Below, piece by piece: positions 27,319 through 36,501 of a stretch of DNA of 64,000 nucleotides. The notes beneath the pieces were generated by a model. It did no database searches. It had not been told where the DNA came from and saw only the letters and a program-made list of their open reading frames with translations. The translations under genes were made by a program, and so were the position numbers. The stretch is from an uncultured Caulobacter sp. (lineage in GTDB: Bacteria; Pseudomonadota; Alphaproteobacteria; Caulobacterales; Caulobacteraceae). The DNA lies in NCBI GenBank assembly GCA_913776195.1, contig CAJYMH010000034.1, positions 60,367 through 124,366 of the forward strand. The letters run 5' to 3'. The stretch's first letter is position 1, and every line of letters begins with the position of its first letter.

Positions 27319-30027
27319 CTAACGCGGCACCGCCACGAGACTGTCGACGACAAAGCCAGCCGAGCGGCCTGGTGCGCCTGTCTCGGGCTGACCTGAACCG
27401 ACGCTCACGCGATAGGTCCCTTGCGCCACGGCGCGCACCCCTGCGGCGTCCACCGAGCTCAGGTCGCGAGCGGAAAGCTGAAAGACGATCTTTTTCGCCT
27501 CGCCCGGTTTCAGCGTCACTCGCTGGAAGCCGCGCAGCGCCACGCGAGGGGCGTCGGAACGGGGTGGGAAGTTCAGATAGAGCTGAGCCACCTCGTCGCC
27601 TTGCCGCGATCCGACGTTGCGCACGGTCGTCGACACGCGAAGACCTTCGCCAGCGCCTCGCGCCGAGGGTTCGACCGTGAGCGGCTCATAGTCAAAGCTT
27701 GTGAAGCTCAATCCAAACCCGAACGGATAGACCGGCTCACCGGAGAAATAGCGATAGGTTCGGCCCGCCATGGAATAGTCGTCGAAGGGGGGAAGCTCAT
27801 CGAGCGAGCCATGAAAGGTCATGGGCAGGCGGCCGGACGGATTGGTTTTGCCAGACAGCACGTTGGCGATAGCCAGTCCGCCCGATTGGCCTGGATACCA
27901 CGCCTCCAAAATGGCCGAGGCGTTAGCCTTGGCCCAAGCCAAGTTGAGCGGGCTGCCGTTCATGGCGACGACGATCAGAGGCTTGCCCAGGGCCTTGGCC
28001 TCCTCCAGCAGCCTTTGCTGGTCAGCCGGCAGGTCGAGACTGGTCTTGTCGCCGCCCTTGAACCCCGGAATATCGACGGGAGCCTCTTCGGCCTCCAGAT
28101 CGGAGGTCAAGCCGACAACGGCGACGATCACGTCGGCTTGCGACGCGGCAGCCGCCAGATCCGCGGTTGGGTCGGTGGAGATGCGTTTCCAGACCAAGCT
28201 GACGCCGGAAAGCACATTCGACTGCGACATCACCTCGATCGGGTAGCGCCGCCCTTTCTCCAGTGTCACGGTCTTAAGAGTGGGAAGGCTGCCCCAGCCA
28301 GCCTTGCTCAGGTCGGCGAACGGCTTTCCCTCAAACTTGAGCTCGCCATTGAATCCGGTCAGGCCCAGCCGATAGGTCCCGCTCTCGGGCGGAACCAAAA
28401 AGCCGCTCCACACCACCCGATGATGATCGCTCACCGAGGCTTGGTCGAGGCTGCGGGCGGCCACGTCCGGCTCCACGCGTGAGACAATCGGTCTGCTGGC
28501 GAAGGTCATGCGCGCGGCCGCCGCGGCGAACGCGCCAGGCTCGAAGCGTGTCGGCGCCGGATCGGCTGCGTTGTAGTAGCGCGCCAGCAGACCTGGCTTG
28601 CCGTCGGGCGTGCGCAAGGCTGTCGTCGGAACGCGATCGCCGTCGGTGAACGAAGCGCCGAATGGAGCATAGGTGATCGTTGAAGAGGGCAGGGCGCGGC
28701 GCAGGCCCTCCAGCACCGAGATCGGGGGCGCTGACAGCGCCGACGAATAGTTGCCGCGCAATACCCGCGTCGCGTCGCCCAACGGCCCGACCACGGCGAT
28801 CCGCAGCCCAGGCCTTAGCGGCAGCAGTCCGTCGTTCTTGAGAAGGACAAGGCTCTTTTCGGCCGAAGCCAGGGCCAGCGCCCCGTGCTTTGGCGTGATC
28901 GGTGACGTCGGCGCGCCCGATTGCGTCCGAGCGGGCCTCAACCCCGGCAGGTCTCCTACGCGAAACCGCGCTGAAAACAGCCGCACCAAAGCGCGATCGA
29001 CATCCGCAGGTGAAATCAGGCCGCGCCGCAGCGCTTCGCGATAGGGACCGGCGAGGCCAGCGGTGTCGGTTAGGGTGGCACCATGGCACTCATTGTCGAC
29101 GCCCGCCCGCATGGCCGCAGCCGCCGCCGTGGCCGCGTCAGGCGCATATTTGTGGTGCTCGTGGATGTCCTTCACCGCGTCGCAGTCTGAGACCACATAG
29201 CCATCGAACTTCCACGCATGGCGCAAATAGTCTTTGAGCAGAAGGTCGCTGGCGCAGGCGGGCTGGCCGTCGATGCGGTTGTAAGCGCACATGATCGAGC
29301 CTGCGCGCCCCTCGGTCACGGCGGCGCGGAAGGCTGGAAGATAGGTGTCTTCTAGATCGTGGGCGGAGACAAAGACATTGGCGCTGTGCCGGGTCGACTC
29401 GGGGCCGCTGTGGACGGCGAAGTGCTTGGGTGTCGCAATGATCCTCGGCAGATCCGGATCCGGCCCCTGGATCCCCTGGACAAAGGCGACGCCCATGCGG
29501 GCGGCGACAAACGGATCCTCGCCATAGGTTTCTTGGCCGCGCCCCCAGCGCGGATCGCGAAAGATGTTGATATTGGGCGACCAAGTGTTCAGCCCGCCGC
29601 CTATTCGGCCCATTCGGCCCGTCTTCCTGCCCAGACGATGCAAGCTCTCCATCTCGGCGCCGATGGCGCCGGCCACGTCATGGACGAGGGCGGTGTCGAA
29701 GGTGGCCGCAAGGCCGATCGGTTCGGGAAAATTGGTGGTCGGCACGGGCCCGAGAGCGCCATGGAGCGACTCCGTCCACCAGTTATAGCTGGGGACGCCA
29801 AGGCGCGGGATGGCCGGTGCGGCGTTGAGCAACTGATCGAGCTTCTCATCGATCGTCATGCGCGCCACAAGGTCGCTCGCCAGGCGCTCCGCCTCGAGGC
29901 GCTTTGCGGACGCAGCAGGCTTGCCAGGCTGCGCCGTCGCGGGCGTGCTGAAGAGCGACGAGAGGACCGCCAGCCCCGCCAAGACCGTCCAGAGCGGATT
30001 GCGCCGGGCTCGATGCGATCTGGGCAT
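27319..30027 (-). CDS. exported GH3 glycoside hydrolase with PA14-like insert (beta-xylosidase/arabinosidase-like)
   Basis: 902 aa. A signal peptide (VLAGLAVLSSLFSTPATAQ) precedes the GH3 TIM barrel with NWWTESLHG (82-90), DPRWGRGQETYGEDP (158-172), KHF (201-203) and the nucleophile Asp281 in VVSDCDA. The (alpha/beta)6 sandwich, a PA14-like insert (LLARYYNAADPAPTRFEPGAF) and a C-terminal fibronectin-III-like domain follow. The pattern matches bacterial beta-xylosidases. It is the last gene of the mutarotase operon, 32 bases after the dehydrogenase, so release of L-arabinose or xylose from side chains is expected. Specificity cannot be fixed from sequence. Confidence 0.88.
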   Translation of the reverse strand: MPRSHRARRNPLWTVLAGLAVLSSLFSTPATAQPGKPAASAKRLEAERLASDLVARMTIDEKLDQLLNAAPAIPRLGVPSYNWWTESLHGALGPVPTTNFPEPIGLAATFDTALVHDVAGAIGAEMESLHRLGRKTGRMGRIGGGLNTWSPNINIFRDPRWGRGQETYGEDPFVAARMGVAFVQGIQGPDPDLPRIIATPKHFAVHSGPESTRHSANVFVSAHDLEDTYLPAFRAAVTEGRAGSIMCAYNRIDGQPACASDLLLKDYLRHAWKFDGYVVSDCDAVKDIHEHHKYAPDAATAAAAAMRAGVDNECHGATLTDTAGLAGPYREALRRGLISPADVDRALVRLFSARFRVGDLPGLRPARTQSGAPTSPITPKHGALALASAEKSLVLLKNDGLLPLRPGLRIAVVGPLGDATRVLRGNYSSALSAPPISVLEGLRRALPSSTITYAPFGASFTDGDRVPTTALRTPDGKPGLLARYYNAADPAPTRFEPGAFAAAAARMTFASRPIVSRVEPDVAARSLDQASVSDHHRVVWSGFLVPPESGTYRLGLTGFNGELKFEGKPFADLSKAGWGSLPTLKTVTLEKGRRYPIEVMSQSNVLSGVSLVWKRISTDPTADLAAAASQADVIVAVVGLTSDLEAEEAPVDIPGFKGGDKTSLDLPADQQRLLEEAKALGKPLIVVAMNGSPLNLAWAKANASAILEAWYPGQSGGLAIANVLSGKTNPSGRLPMTFHGSLDELPPFDDYSMAGRTYRYFSGEPVYPFGFGLSFTSFDYEPLTVEPSARGAGEGLRVSTTVRNVGSRQGDEVAQLYLNFPPRSDAPRVALRGFQRVTLKPGEAKKIVFQLSARDLSSVDAAGVRAVAQGTYRVSVGSGQPETGAPGRSAGFVVDSLVAVPR

Positions 30028-30059
30028 TTTTGGACCTCAAGGGTGAAGGTGGCGGGCGG

Positions 30060-30989
30060 TTACCAGTGGAAGGCTGGCGCGGCGGAGCGTCGGCCGATCA
30101 GGAAGGCGTCGGCGACGTGCGCGAGCGGGGCGGCGTCCACATCGCTTTGGCCCTCGGCGATGAGGCTGGCGAAGGTGTCGTAGACTGAGGCGTATTCGTT
30201 ATCGGCGCCCTTTATGACAGACTGCTCGCCGATCCAAAGCTGGGCCCCGCCGTGCGACAAAAGAAGGGGCGGGCCGTCCGTCTCCACCTCGATCTCCCAG
30301 GTCTGCTCGCCCGACTGAAGACAGTCGAAGCTGGCTTGGACAACCACGCCCGCCGCGTCCTCCAAGGTCAGGTCGGCCTTGACGGGCGCCTGCCGATTGA
30401 CCGGCGTCTCCAGGGTGCTGGCGACCACGAAGAGGGGGCGCGGAAGGATGCGGGTGACGATCGACAGGGCGTTTATTCCCGGATCGAAGACGCCAAGGCC
30501 GCCCGCTTCGAAGATCCAGTCCTGCCCGGGGTGCCAGGCTCGGACGTCTTCCTTCCATGTGATCGCGACGCGCCTGATCGAGCGCGAAGCTAGCCATGCG
30601 CCCGCGGCCGCCACGCCCGCGGCGTGCCGGGAGTGCCAGGCGGTGTAGAGGCTAAGGCCGCGCTCCTGGGCGGTTCGCCGCAGATCCTCCACCTGGGCGA
30701 CGGTGGCGCCGGGAGGCTTCTCGAGCATGACGTGCCGGCCTTGGGAAAGCGCCGCATGCGCAAGGCCGTGGCGGGGCTGGGGCGGCGTGGCGATCACCGC
30801 AGCGTCGAACTCCACGTCTGCCGCGAGCAGGTCTTCGAGCGAGCGAAAGCCCGGCGCTTCGCCCACGGACTGGCCTGAGGGATCGACCACCGCGGCGAGC
30901 CTGAATCGATCATCGGCGGCGATCGCAGGCAGGTGCTGATCGCGCGCGATCTTGCCCAGACCGACAAGGGCGATCGCGATCGAGGTCAA
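30060..30989 (-). CDS. L-arabinose/D-galactose 1-dehydrogenase (Gfo/Idh/MocA family)
   Basis: 309 aa, the same size as the characterised Azospirillum L-arabinose 1-dehydrogenase, which it closely resembles by eye: GLGKIARDQHLPAI (10-23), MLEKPPGATV (88-97), WKEDVRAWHPGQDWIFE (145-161) and GGLGVFDPGINALSIVTRILPR. It oxidises the sugar to the 1,4-lactone with NAD(P), the first step of non-phosphorylating arabinose breakdown. The start is TTG and overlaps the stop of the upstream gene by four bases (TTGA). It sits in an operon with mutarotase, an FAH-family enzyme and GH3; an arabonate dehydratase is encoded nearby. Confidence 0.88.
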   Translation of the reverse strand: MTSIAIALVGLGKIARDQHLPAIAADDRFRLAAVVDPSGQSVGEAPGFRSLEDLLAADVEFDAAVIATPPQPRHGLAHAALSQGRHVMLEKPPGATVAQVEDLRRTAQERGLSLYTAWHSRHAAGVAAAGAWLASRSIRRVAITWKEDVRAWHPGQDWIFEAGGLGVFDPGINALSIVTRILPRPLFVVASTLETPVNRQAPVKADLTLEDAAGVVVQASFDCLQSGEQTWEIEVETDGPPLLLSHGGAQLWIGEQSVIKGADNEYASVYDTFASLIAEGQSDVDAAPLAHVADAFLIGRRSAAPAFHW

Positions 30990-31981
30990 AGCGATCTGAC
31001 CTGGACCGCCCGACTTTGCGCGTGCGCCAGTCGGTTGCGCAGCGGATACCGAAATGGCTCAGCTTGGATCTCGAACACGTCTCCCGCCTCGGTCGAAAAG
31101 CCGTCGGAAAAGGAGAGGGTGGCGGTGCCGAAGAAGTGGACATGCACGTCGCCGGGACGGCGGAACAGATCATACTTGAAGTGATGATGTTCCAGGTTGG
31201 CGATGGCGTGGGACATGTTCGCCTCCCCTGAAAGGAACGGCTTTTCCCAGACGACGGCGTCGTTGCGGACGATGCGGCTCGTCCCGCGGACGCTGTCGGG
31301 CAGGGGACCGGTCAGCAGCTCGGGTCCCAGCGCGGCTTGGCGCAGCTTTGAGTGGGCCAGCCAAAGGTAGTTGCCCCGCTCTGTGACATGGTCGGAAAAC
31401 TCGTTGGCGAGGCAAAAGCCCAACCGCCAAGGGGTTTGGTCTGGTCCGATCAAGTAGACGCCGGCGATCTCAGGCTCCTCGCCGCCATCGAGGGCGAAGG
31501 CCGGTGAGGTCAGGCTCTGGCTGGGGCCGACGACATGGGAGCCGTCACCCTTGTAGAACCATTCCGGCTGCGCGCCGACTTGGCCGGCCGCAGGCTTGCC
31601 GCCTTCGACGCCCATCAAGAACATACGCATCGAGTCCGTGGGCTTGTCGGCCGCCGCCGCGGCCTTGTGCATCTTGTCGCGCCCTTCGGCTGAACCAAGG
31701 TGCGTCAGCCCAGTGCCGGTGAGGACAAGGTGGGCTGGGTCAGGATGATCGATCGGCGCCAGGATACGGTCCTGCTCGAGTGCTAAGGCTATGTCGACCA
31801 CGTCCCCGAGGGGGCCTTGCGTCGCGGCCTCGATAAGGGTGCGTCCGGCCATGATCGCCGCGTTCGCCAAATCGATCAGGGTGGCCGCAGCCGTCACCTT
31901 TCGCGCCTGGCCAGACACGTCTACCAAGGCAAGCGCGCGCTGGCCGCCAGCGTCTAGGAACTGAACAAAGCTCGTCGTCAT
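30986..31981 (-). CDS. FAH-superfamily enzyme of the AraD1/GguC type
   Basis: 331 aa cytoplasmic enzyme. The C-terminal half has fumarylacetoacetate-hydrolase features: EPEIAGVYLIG, GFCLANEFSDHVTE (metal-binding acid residues) and GDVHVHFFGTATLSFSDGF. The N-terminal region containing LVLTGTGLTHLGSAEGRDKMHK is typical of the AraD1/GguC group found in arabinose and galactose loci. A role in processing 2-keto-3-deoxyarabonate or its products is inferred from the operon; the biochemical reaction is not settled by sequence. It overlaps the dehydrogenase start by four bases and lies 23 bases after the mutarotase gene. Confidence 0.8.
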   Translation of the reverse strand: MTTSFVQFLDAGGQRALALVDVSGQARKVTAAATLIDLANAAIMAGRTLIEAATQGPLGDVVDIALALEQDRILAPIDHPDPAHLVLTGTGLTHLGSAEGRDKMHKAAAAADKPTDSMRMFLMGVEGGKPAAGQVGAQPEWFYKGDGSHVVGPSQSLTSPAFALDGGEEPEIAGVYLIGPDQTPWRLGFCLANEFSDHVTERGNYLWLAHSKLRQAALGPELLTGPLPDSVRGTSRIVRNDAVVWEKPFLSGEANMSHAIANLEHHHFKYDLFRRPGDVHVHFFGTATLSFSDGFSTEAGDVFEIQAEPFRYPLRNRLAHAQSRAVQVRSL

Positions 31982-32004
31982 GGCCTGCTTTCAAAACGCT
32001 CGCG

Positions 32005-33150
32005 TTAGTCCGCCACGCCGAGCCGGAAGATCATCACGTTGCGATATTCGCCGCCCGGATCGAGACGCACGGATGCGAACTGCGGCTTGTTCGGCGCGTC
32101 GGGAAAATGCTGCGGCTCCAGGGCGATGCCGTCGCCTTGGCGGTACATCTTGCCGCTCTTGCCCACCAACGTCCCGTCGATGAAGTTGCCGGCGTAGAAC
32201 TGGACGCCAGGCTCGCTTGAGAGGATGTCCAGCGTGCGTCCGCTGGCGGGATCGAAGAGGCGAGCCGCCAGACGCGCGGCGGCGCCGGACGGACCATTCA
32301 AGGCGTAGTTGTGATCATAACCGCGCCCGATCACCAGCTGCGGTTCGCTCGCGTCGCGAATACGAAGCCCCACAGGCGTCGGTTGGCGAAAGTCGAAGGC
32401 CGTGCCCGCCACCGGGGAAATCTGGCCGGTTGGAATAAGGTCCGCATCGACCGGCGTATAGCCGTCGGCCGGGATAGTCAGGACGTTGCCCATGGCGCCT
32501 TCGGCGGCGCCCTCGCCGGCGAGGTTGAATAGGGCGTGGTTGCTGAGGTTGACGATGGTCGGCTTGTCGGTGGTTGCGCTGTAAGTGACTGTCAGTTGGT
32601 TGTCTTCGTCGAGTGCGTAGGTGGCCTTGGTGTCCAAGGCACCGGGGTAACCTTCGTCGCCATCGGGGCTCAGATAGCCCAGTGTGACCGATGCGACGGG
32701 GCCGCTTTTGGTCGCCAGGACCTTCCAGACTACCTTGTCGAAGCCCCGCGTCCCGCCGTGGAGAGCCGCTCTGCCATGATCGTTGAGCGCCAGCTGGTAG
32801 GATTTTCCGTCGAGGGAGAAGCGACCCTTGCCGATGCGATTGGCGAACCGTCCGACGGTTGATCCGAAGTAGCTGGCGTTTTTCGCATAGGCCTCGGCGC
32901 TGTCGAAACCCAAGACGATGTCGGCCCGCTCGCCATTGCGGCCCGGCGCGACAAGCGCCTGCAGCGTCGCCCCATAGGTGATCACCTTGGCGCTGACCCC
33001 ACGACTGTTGGTCAAGGTGAAAGCCTCTACGGGCTGGCCGTCAGGCGTGCGCCCAAACGGCGCGCGCGTCAGCTCGGCCGCAAGACTGTTCGCTGGCACA
33101 GACAGCAGGCCAATGGCCAAGATTCCGACCGTTAGGGCGGCGATGCGCAA
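32005..33150 (-). CDS. exported aldose 1-epimerase (mutarotase)
   Basis: About 381 aa of the GalM family. A signal peptide (LRIAALTVGILAIGLLSVPANSLAAE) implies periplasmic interconversion of sugar anomers. Family marks are KVITYGATLQALVAP, VLGFDSAEAYAKN, GSTVGRFANRIGKGRF, LHGG, IVNLSNHALFNLAGEG (active-site His) and EPGVQFYAGNF. No ATG fits: I use the TTG at 33150, which has GGGAGA six bases upstream and begins exactly at the signal peptide. It leads a four-gene minus-strand operon, divergent from the sugar transporter across a shared operator at 33201. Confidence 0.88.
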   Translation of the reverse strand: MRIAALTVGILAIGLLSVPANSLAAELTRAPFGRTPDGQPVEAFTLTNSRGVSAKVITYGATLQALVAPGRNGERADIVLGFDSAEAYAKNASYFGSTVGRFANRIGKGRFSLDGKSYQLALNDHGRAALHGGTRGFDKVVWKVLATKSGPVASVTLGYLSPDGDEGYPGALDTKATYALDEDNQLTVTYSATTDKPTIVNLSNHALFNLAGEGAAEGAMGNVLTIPADGYTPVDADLIPTGQISPVAGTAFDFRQPTPVGLRIRDASEPQLVIGRGYDHNYALNGPSGAAARLAARLFDPASGRTLDILSSEPGVQFYAGNFIDGTLVGKSGKMYRQGDGIALEPQHFPDAPNKPQFASVRLDPGGEYRNVMIFRLGVAD

Positions 33151-33178
33151 CTGCGTTCTCCCAAAGTCCTCACCGCGC

Positions 33179-33206
33179 TTGATCGGCGGCGTTGGGCTTT
33201 TATAGT
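33179..33206 (+). promoter_or_regulatory. putative promoter of the sugar transporter
   Basis: TTGATC (33179-33184) and TATAGT (33201-33206) separated by 16 bases. The -10 is embedded in the predicted GntR operator, which fits repression. Confidence 0.55.
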
Positions 33207-33215
33207 CCGACAAAA
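33201..33215. promoter_or_regulatory. predicted GntR/FadR-type operator between mutarotase and transporter
   Basis: TATAGTCCGACAAAA. The core GTC-N-GAC with AT-rich flanks is the FadR-subfamily operator form and matches the sites at 34607 and 38984. Placed between divergent genes it can control both the mutarotase operon and the transporter. Confidence 0.75.
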
Positions 33216-33263
33216 GAATGCCGCGCAATGACCAGCGCGGCGCATCGGGACCAAGGAGACGAC

Positions 33264-34592
33264 ATGGGGATCGGACCTGCGACGACGGCGCAAGACGCCG
33301 GCAGCCACACTGCGTCCACACAACGGGCGGCCTTGGCTCTCTTGGCGACGCTCTTCTTCATGTGGGGCTTCATCACGGTCATCAACAACACCTTGCTGCC
33401 GCATCTGCGGGCGGTGTTCGACCTCAGCTACACCCAGACCACGCTCATCGAGTCGGCTTGGTTCATCGCCTATTTCGTCGCCTCGCTTCCCTCGGCCAAG
33501 CTCATCGAAAAGATCGGCTACAAGCGCGCTATGGTCACAGGGCTGGTCATTATGGCCCTCGGCGCGCTGCTGATGATCCCGGCCGCCCGCATTCCATCCT
33601 ACGGCGTGGTGCTCACGGCGCTGTTCATCGTCGCGTCCGGGATCACCTTGCTCCAGGTGGCGGCTAACCCGTACGTGGCGGTGATCGGCCCGCCGCAGAG
33701 CGCGCCAGCGCGACTGAATCTGGTCCAAGGCTTCAACTCGCTCGGCACGACCTTGGCCCCCCTTTTTGGCGGCTGGCTGATCCTGTCGCGTTCAGCCTCC
33801 GGCAGCGGCCAGGCCGACCAGGTCCTGACCCCGGCCCAAAGGCTGGCCGACGCTCAATCGGTCCAGGCGCCCTACCTGATCGTGGCTGTGACGCTCCTCG
33901 TTCTGGCGGCGGTCATTGCGCGGTTTCGCCTGCCGGAGCTTGGCGCCTCGACCCGCCGATTGGCGGCGACGGAGCGCCGCAGCCACTCGCTTTGGCGTCA
34001 TCGCAACCTCGTGCTCGGCGTGCCGGCGATCTTCATCTACTTGATCGCGGAAATCGGCGTCAGCAACCTGTTCATCAACTTCGTCTCCGATCCGAAGATC
34101 GGCGGCCTGACCCATGCTGAATCGTCGCGTTATCTGTTCTTGCTGTGGGGCGGGATGATGGTGGGACGGTTCGTCGGCAGTCAGCTGATGCGCAAGATCG
34201 CCGCCGACAAACTCCTAGCCTTGGCCAGCCTGGCCGCCTTCGCCGTGATGCTGATCACCGTCTTCGCCAGCGGGCCGCTGGCCATGTGGAGCCTGATCTC
34301 GGTCGGCCTTTTCCACTCGATCATGTTCCCCACCATCTTCACGCTCGGCATCCGGGGCCTGGGGCCGCTTACCGAGGAGGGCTCGGGACTTTTGGTGATG
34401 GCCATCGCCGGCGGCGCCTTGGTGGTCGTTCAGGGCCAGATCGCTGACGCCTACGGTCTGCAGCTGTCGTTCTTGGTGACCGCAGTTTGTGAGCTCTACG
34501 TGCTGTTCTACGCCCTCTATGGCTGCCGGTCCTCAGCCGATGGCGCGGCCGAAGCGGCCGCTGCGGCGCAAGGGCGCGGACCCGACATTTGA
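33264..34592 (+). CDS. sugar MFS transporter, FucP/GluP (FGHS) type
   Basis: About 442 aa with 12 predicted membrane segments. FFMWGFITVINNTLLPHLRAVFDLSY, LQVAANPYVAVIGPP and RLNLVQGFNSLGTTLAPLFGG are hallmarks of the fucose-galactose-glucose:proton symporter group. It probably imports L-arabinose or D-galactose across the inner membrane. AAGGAGAC lies close before the ATG at 33264, which I prefer to the in-frame ATG at 33228 with no ribosome site. It is preceded by the divergent operator/promoter and followed by the dehydratase gene, which has its own operator. Confidence 0.9.
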   Translation: MGIGPATTAQDAGSHTASTQRAALALLATLFFMWGFITVINNTLLPHLRAVFDLSYTQTTLIESAWFIAYFVASLPSAKLIEKIGYKRAMVTGLVIMALGALLMIPAARIPSYGVVLTALFIVASGITLLQVAANPYVAVIGPPQSAPARLNLVQGFNSLGTTLAPLFGGWLILSRSASGSGQADQVLTPAQRLADAQSVQAPYLIVAVTLLVLAAVIARFRLPELGASTRRLAATERRSHSLWRHRNLVLGVPAIFIYLIAEIGVSNLFINFVSDPKIGGLTHAESSRYLFLLWGGMMVGRFVGSQLMRKIAADKLLALASLAAFAVMLITVFASGPLAMWSLISVGLFHSIMFPTIFTLGIRGLGPLTEEGSGLLVMAIAGGALVVVQGQIADAYGLQLSFLVTAVCELYVLFYALYGCRSSADGAAEAAAAAQGRGPDI

Positions 34593-34606
34593 CGACCCGC
34601 GCTTAA

Positions 34607-34621
34607 TATAGTCAGACAAAT
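34607..34621. promoter_or_regulatory. predicted GntR/FadR-type operator upstream of arabonate dehydratase
   Basis: TATAGTCAGACAAAT, 13 of 15 positions identical to the 33201 site. It lies 60 bases before the dehydratase start and again overlaps a TATAGT -10-like hexamer. A TTGACG at 34589 is upstream but at only 12-base spacing. Confidence 0.72.
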
Positions 34622-34680
34622 GTAGGGATTGCGCCGGCCGATTGCGCCAGATGACGCTGCGCCATGACAGGGCTTTTGGA

Positions 34681-36483
34681 ATGACCGCTTCACCCAACGA
34701 TGCGCCCAAGCTTCGCTCGCGCGCCTGGTTCGACAATCCCGACAACATCGACATGACGGCGCTTTATCTGGAGCGCTATCTGAACTTCGGCCTGACCCTA
34801 GAGGAGTTGCAATCGGGCAGGCCCATTATCGGGATCGCCCAGACCGGTTCGGATCTGTCGCCGTGCAATCGCCACCACCTGGTCTTGGCTGAGCGGGTGC
34901 GCGAGGGCATCCGTAGCGCCGGAGGCATCGTTCTGGAGTTTCCGGTGCATCCGATCCAGGAGACGGGCAAGCGGCCGACCGCCGGCTTGGACAGAAACCT
35001 GTCCTATCTTGGACTGGTGGAGCTTCTCTACGGCTATCCCCTCGATGGCGTGGTGCTGACCATCGGGTGCGACAAGACCACGCCGGCGTGCCTGATGGCC
35101 GCGGCGACTGTGAACATCCCCGCTATCGCGCTTTCGGTCGGCCCCATGCTCAACGGCTGGCACAAGGGGAGGCGAACGGGTTCCGGCACCATTGTGTGGC
35201 AGGCCCGCGAGATGCTCGCCGCAGGCGAGATCGATAAGGCCGGGTTCATCAAGCTGGTGGCCAGCTCTGCGCCGTCCACCGGTTACTGCAACACGATGGG
35301 CACGGCCACGACGATGAATTCCCTGACCGAGGCCCTGGGCATGTCATTGCCCGGCTCAGCCGCGATCCCGGCCCCGTATCGCGACCGCCAGCAGAACGCC
35401 TATGAGACCGGCTTGCGCATCGTCGAGATGGTTCGCGAAGACCTCAAGCCAAGCGACATCCTGACACGCGATGCGTTCTTGAACGCCATTGTCGTCAACT
35501 CGGCCATAGGAGGATCGACCAACGCGCCTATCCACCTCAACGCCTTGGCCCGGCATGTCGGGGTGGAGCTGACCATCGACGACTGGCAGGCCACCGGCCA
35601 GGACGTGCCGCTGCTGGTCAACCTGCAACCGGCCGGTGAATATCTGGGCGAAGACTATTACCGCGCCGGCGGCGTGCCCGCCGTTTTTGGTCAGCTCATC
35701 GAGCAGGGGCTCATCCGCCAGGACGCCAGGGCCGTATCCGGCAAGACCATCGGCGAGCAGTACCGCGGCGCGACGATCGAGGATGAGGACGTCATCCGGC
35801 CGTTCTCGCGGCCCCTGGTCGAGCGCGCGGGCTTCGCCGTCATGCGCGGCAACCTGTTCAATTCCGCCATCATGAAGACGAGCGTCATCTCGCCGGAGTT
35901 TCGCGCGCGATATCTTTCAAACCCGGAAGATCCCGAGGCGTTCGAGGGGGAGGCCGTGGTGTTCGACGGCCCCGAGGACTACCATCGCAGGATCGACGAC
36001 CCCGCGCTCAAGATCACCCCCAACTCGATCTTGTTCATGCGCGGCGCGGGTCCCGTCGGCTATCCGGGCGCAGCCGAAGTGGTCAACATGCGCGCGCCGG
36101 ACTACCTGATCACGCAGGGGATCCATCAGTTGCCCTGCATCGGCGATGGTCGGCAGTCGGGCACGTCCGGATCGCCCTCGATCCTCAATGCTTCCCCCGA
36201 GGCCGCCGTCGGCGGAGGACTCGCTTTACTGAAAACGGGCGATCGGGTGCGCTTTGACCTGGGCAAGTCGCGTGTCGACGTGCTGATCAGCGCCGCAGAG
36301 GCCGTCGAGCGTCGCAAGGCGCTGGCGGCGGACGGCGGCTATTCATTCCCGCCCAGCCAGACCCCCTGGCAAGAGATCCAAAGGGGCGTCGTCGGCCAGC
36401 TGGAGACCGGAGCGGTGCTCGAGCCGGCCGTCAAATATCAACGCATCGCCCAGACGCAGGGCCTGCCTCGCGACAACCACTGA
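34681..36483 (+). CDS. L-arabonate (sugar-acid) dehydratase, IlvD/Edd family
   Basis: About 600 aa iron-sulfur dehydratase. Cys62 ([10 protein letters not shown]), Cys130 ([10 protein letters not shown]) and Cys203 ([10 protein letters not shown]) are the expected cluster ligands. Its length and PAALSVGP-like/NGWHKG region suit the pentonate/hexonate dehydratase branch, not IlvD proper. In this locus it most likely converts L-arabonate to L-2-keto-3-deoxyarabonate, the step after 1-dehydrogenase and lactone opening; D-xylonate or D-galactonate are alternatives. Convergent with the regulator gene, 18 bases apart, and preceded by a predicted operator. Confidence 0.87.
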   Translation: MTASPNDAPKLRSRAWFDNPDNIDMTALYLERYLNFGLTLEELQSGRPIIGIAQTGSDLSPCNRHHLVLAERVREGIRSAGGIVLEFPVHPIQETGKRPTAGLDRNLSYLGLVELLYGYPLDGVVLTIGCDKTTPACLMAAATVNIPAIALSVGPMLNGWHKGRRTGSGTIVWQAREMLAAGEIDKAGFIKLVASSAPSTGYCNTMGTATTMNSLTEALGMSLPGSAAIPAPYRDRQQNAYETGLRIVEMVREDLKPSDILTRDAFLNAIVVNSAIGGSTNAPIHLNALARHVGVELTIDDWQATGQDVPLLVNLQPAGEYLGEDYYRAGGVPAVFGQLIEQGLIRQDARAVSGKTIGEQYRGATIEDEDVIRPFSRPLVERAGFAVMRGNLFNSAIMKTSVISPEFRARYLSNPEDPEAFEGEAVVFDGPEDYHRRIDDPALKITPNSILFMRGAGPVGYPGAAEVVNMRAPDYLITQGIHQLPCIGDGRQSGTSGSPSILNASPEAAVGGGLALLKTGDRVRFDLGKSRVDVLISAAEAVERRKALAADGGYSFPPSQTPWQEIQRGVVGQLETGAVLEPAVKYQRIAQTQGLPRDNH

Positions 36484-36501
36484 CCTTGTCTGGCCAGCGG
36501 C

